The notes beneath the pieces were generated by a model that was not told where the DNA came from, made no database searches, and was given only the letters and a program-made list of their open reading frames with translations. The position numbers and the translations under genes were made by a program. A DNA stretch of 6,088 nt from Bacteroidota bacterium (GTDB lineage: Bacteria; Bacteroidota; Bacteroidia; Bacteroidales; VadinHA17), in assembly GCA_030613125.1 (NCBI GenBank), contig JAUWMO010000214.1, positions 1 through 6,088 on the forward strand, read 5' to 3'. This document shows positions 5,792 through 6,088 of this stretch, in pieces. Numbering within the stretch: the first letter of the stretch is position 1; the number at the start of each line of letters is the position of its first letter.

Positions 5792-5985
5792 TTTGCCTCT
5801 CCCCTGATATCAGTTATATAATCATCTGTTTTCTGGTTGCTTTTGAATTTGCCTCTCCATTTCTTTCTCAATTCTTCAATTGGATTTGCTACCAGAAGAT
5901 ATCTACTGCCCTTCCTGGTAATCTCGACTTCGCTGCCAGGCACAATTCCAAGCTTATTTCTAACTTCAATAAGCACTTTCATCAT
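5788..5985 (-). CDS. VapB/AbrB-type (SpoVT-AbrB fold) antitoxin, N-terminally truncated
   Basis: The 65-residue reading frame contains EVRNKLGIVPGSEVEITRKG (7-26), the core of the swapped-hairpin AbrB/MazE-type DNA-binding domain, then NPIEELRKKWRGKF, an antitoxin-type linker, and a tail ending TDIRGEAN like that of many VapB proteins. Such antitoxins usually begin with ~10-15 more residues (a first strand, then a Pro before EVR). Here the frame starts MMKVLI directly before EVR, and a TAA lies two codons upstream, so the first strand and the Pro are lost. Its start overlaps the upstream antitoxin fragment by 20 bases. Downstream, its stop overlaps a PIN-like start that is itself broken. The normal role would be to neutralise VapC and autoregulate the operon; in this form folding and DNA binding are doubtful. 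Confidence 0.65.
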   Translation of the reverse strand: MMKVLIEVRNKLGIVPGSEVEITRKGSRYLLVANPIEELRKKWRGKFKSNQKTDDYITDIRGEAN

Positions 5986-6088
5986 TGCTTAGACTTTCTT
6001 CAACAAATTGTTTTAGCGCCAGACGTGCAATATCTGATTTTTTTAGGCCCATCTTTTCTGCAAGAATTTCAATTTTTTCACCATATTC
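5966..6088 (-). CDS. Ribbon-helix-helix (CopG-type) antitoxin-like protein, 3' part only
   Basis: The window edge cuts this gene. The visible 40 codons read EYGEKIEILAEKMGLKKSDI, then ARLALKQFVEE, and end in SNDESAY. This is the helix-turn-helix half of a ribbon-helix-helix domain (leucine/isoleucine-spaced helix A, the G-L-x-x-S turn, R-x-A-L helix B), typical of small antitoxins and autoregulators. The preceding beta strand lies outside the window. The tail after helix B is very short; many such antitoxins carry 15-30 more residues that bind a toxin, so the 3' end may also be truncated where it meets the VapB-like frame. No cognate toxin follows. Confidence 0.55.
   Translation of the reverse strand, partial: EYGEKIEILAEKMGLKKSDIARLALKQFVEESLSNDESAY

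Noticed and set aside
1..6088. tRNA, rRNA, riboswitch or CRISPR array
   Set aside because: No cloverleaf-like segment, rRNA-like stretch or regularly spaced repeat array was seen by eye on either strand; small RNAs cannot be excluded this way.

Overview
The window looks like accessory or metabolic DNA from a member of the Bacteroidota. Three things point that way: promoter-like boxes of the TAnnTTTG type (a perfect match plus an upstream TTTG ahead of the agaS-like gene), low-to-moderate GC with very AT-rich intergenic DNA, and a GGGGG-stemmed palindromic dispersed repeat of a kind I associate with that phylum. The assignment is inferred. No rRNA or other marker gene is present. Every recognisable gene lies on the minus strand, so the text below runs from right to left.

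Right end (about 6088-4971): a dense run of broken genes. It starts with the 3' end of a ribbon-helix-helix antitoxin. Next come a VapB/AbrB-type antitoxin lacking its first strand, a fragment of a VapC-like PIN toxin start, and the first ~53 codons of a fumarylacetoacetate-hydrolase (FAH)-family enzyme. The FAH fragment runs directly, in another frame, into a DeoR/AgaR-type repressor that has a complete sugar-phosphate sensor domain but no DNA-binding domain.

Centre (4913-4053): an intact ten-helix DMT/EamA-type permease with its own -7-like box. A 341-bp AT-rich gap (3712-4052) follows. It carries the best promoter in the window, overlapped by TTTC-type repeats that resemble operators of AgaR-like DeoR repressors.

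Left (3711-209): an intact operon agaS-kbaZ-kbaY. It encodes a SIS-domain galactosamine-6-phosphate/tagatose-6-phosphate deaminase-isomerase and the two subunits of class II tagatose-1,6-bisphosphate aldolase. Together these would turn an amino-sugar or galactose-series phosphate into dihydroxyacetone phosphate and glyceraldehyde-3-phosphate. The required tagatose-6-phosphate kinase, deacetylase and sugar kinase are not here, and no PTS gene is present. The permease is a candidate uptake route and the DeoR-family protein would be the natural regulator.

Left edge (208-1): a probable decayed IS3-type orfA start, then the palindromic repeat at the first base of the window.

The catabolic operon itself is ordinary. 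The most unusual material is the chain of gene-fragment junctions on the right, above all the FAH-DeoR junction that removes the operon's likely repressor headpiece.
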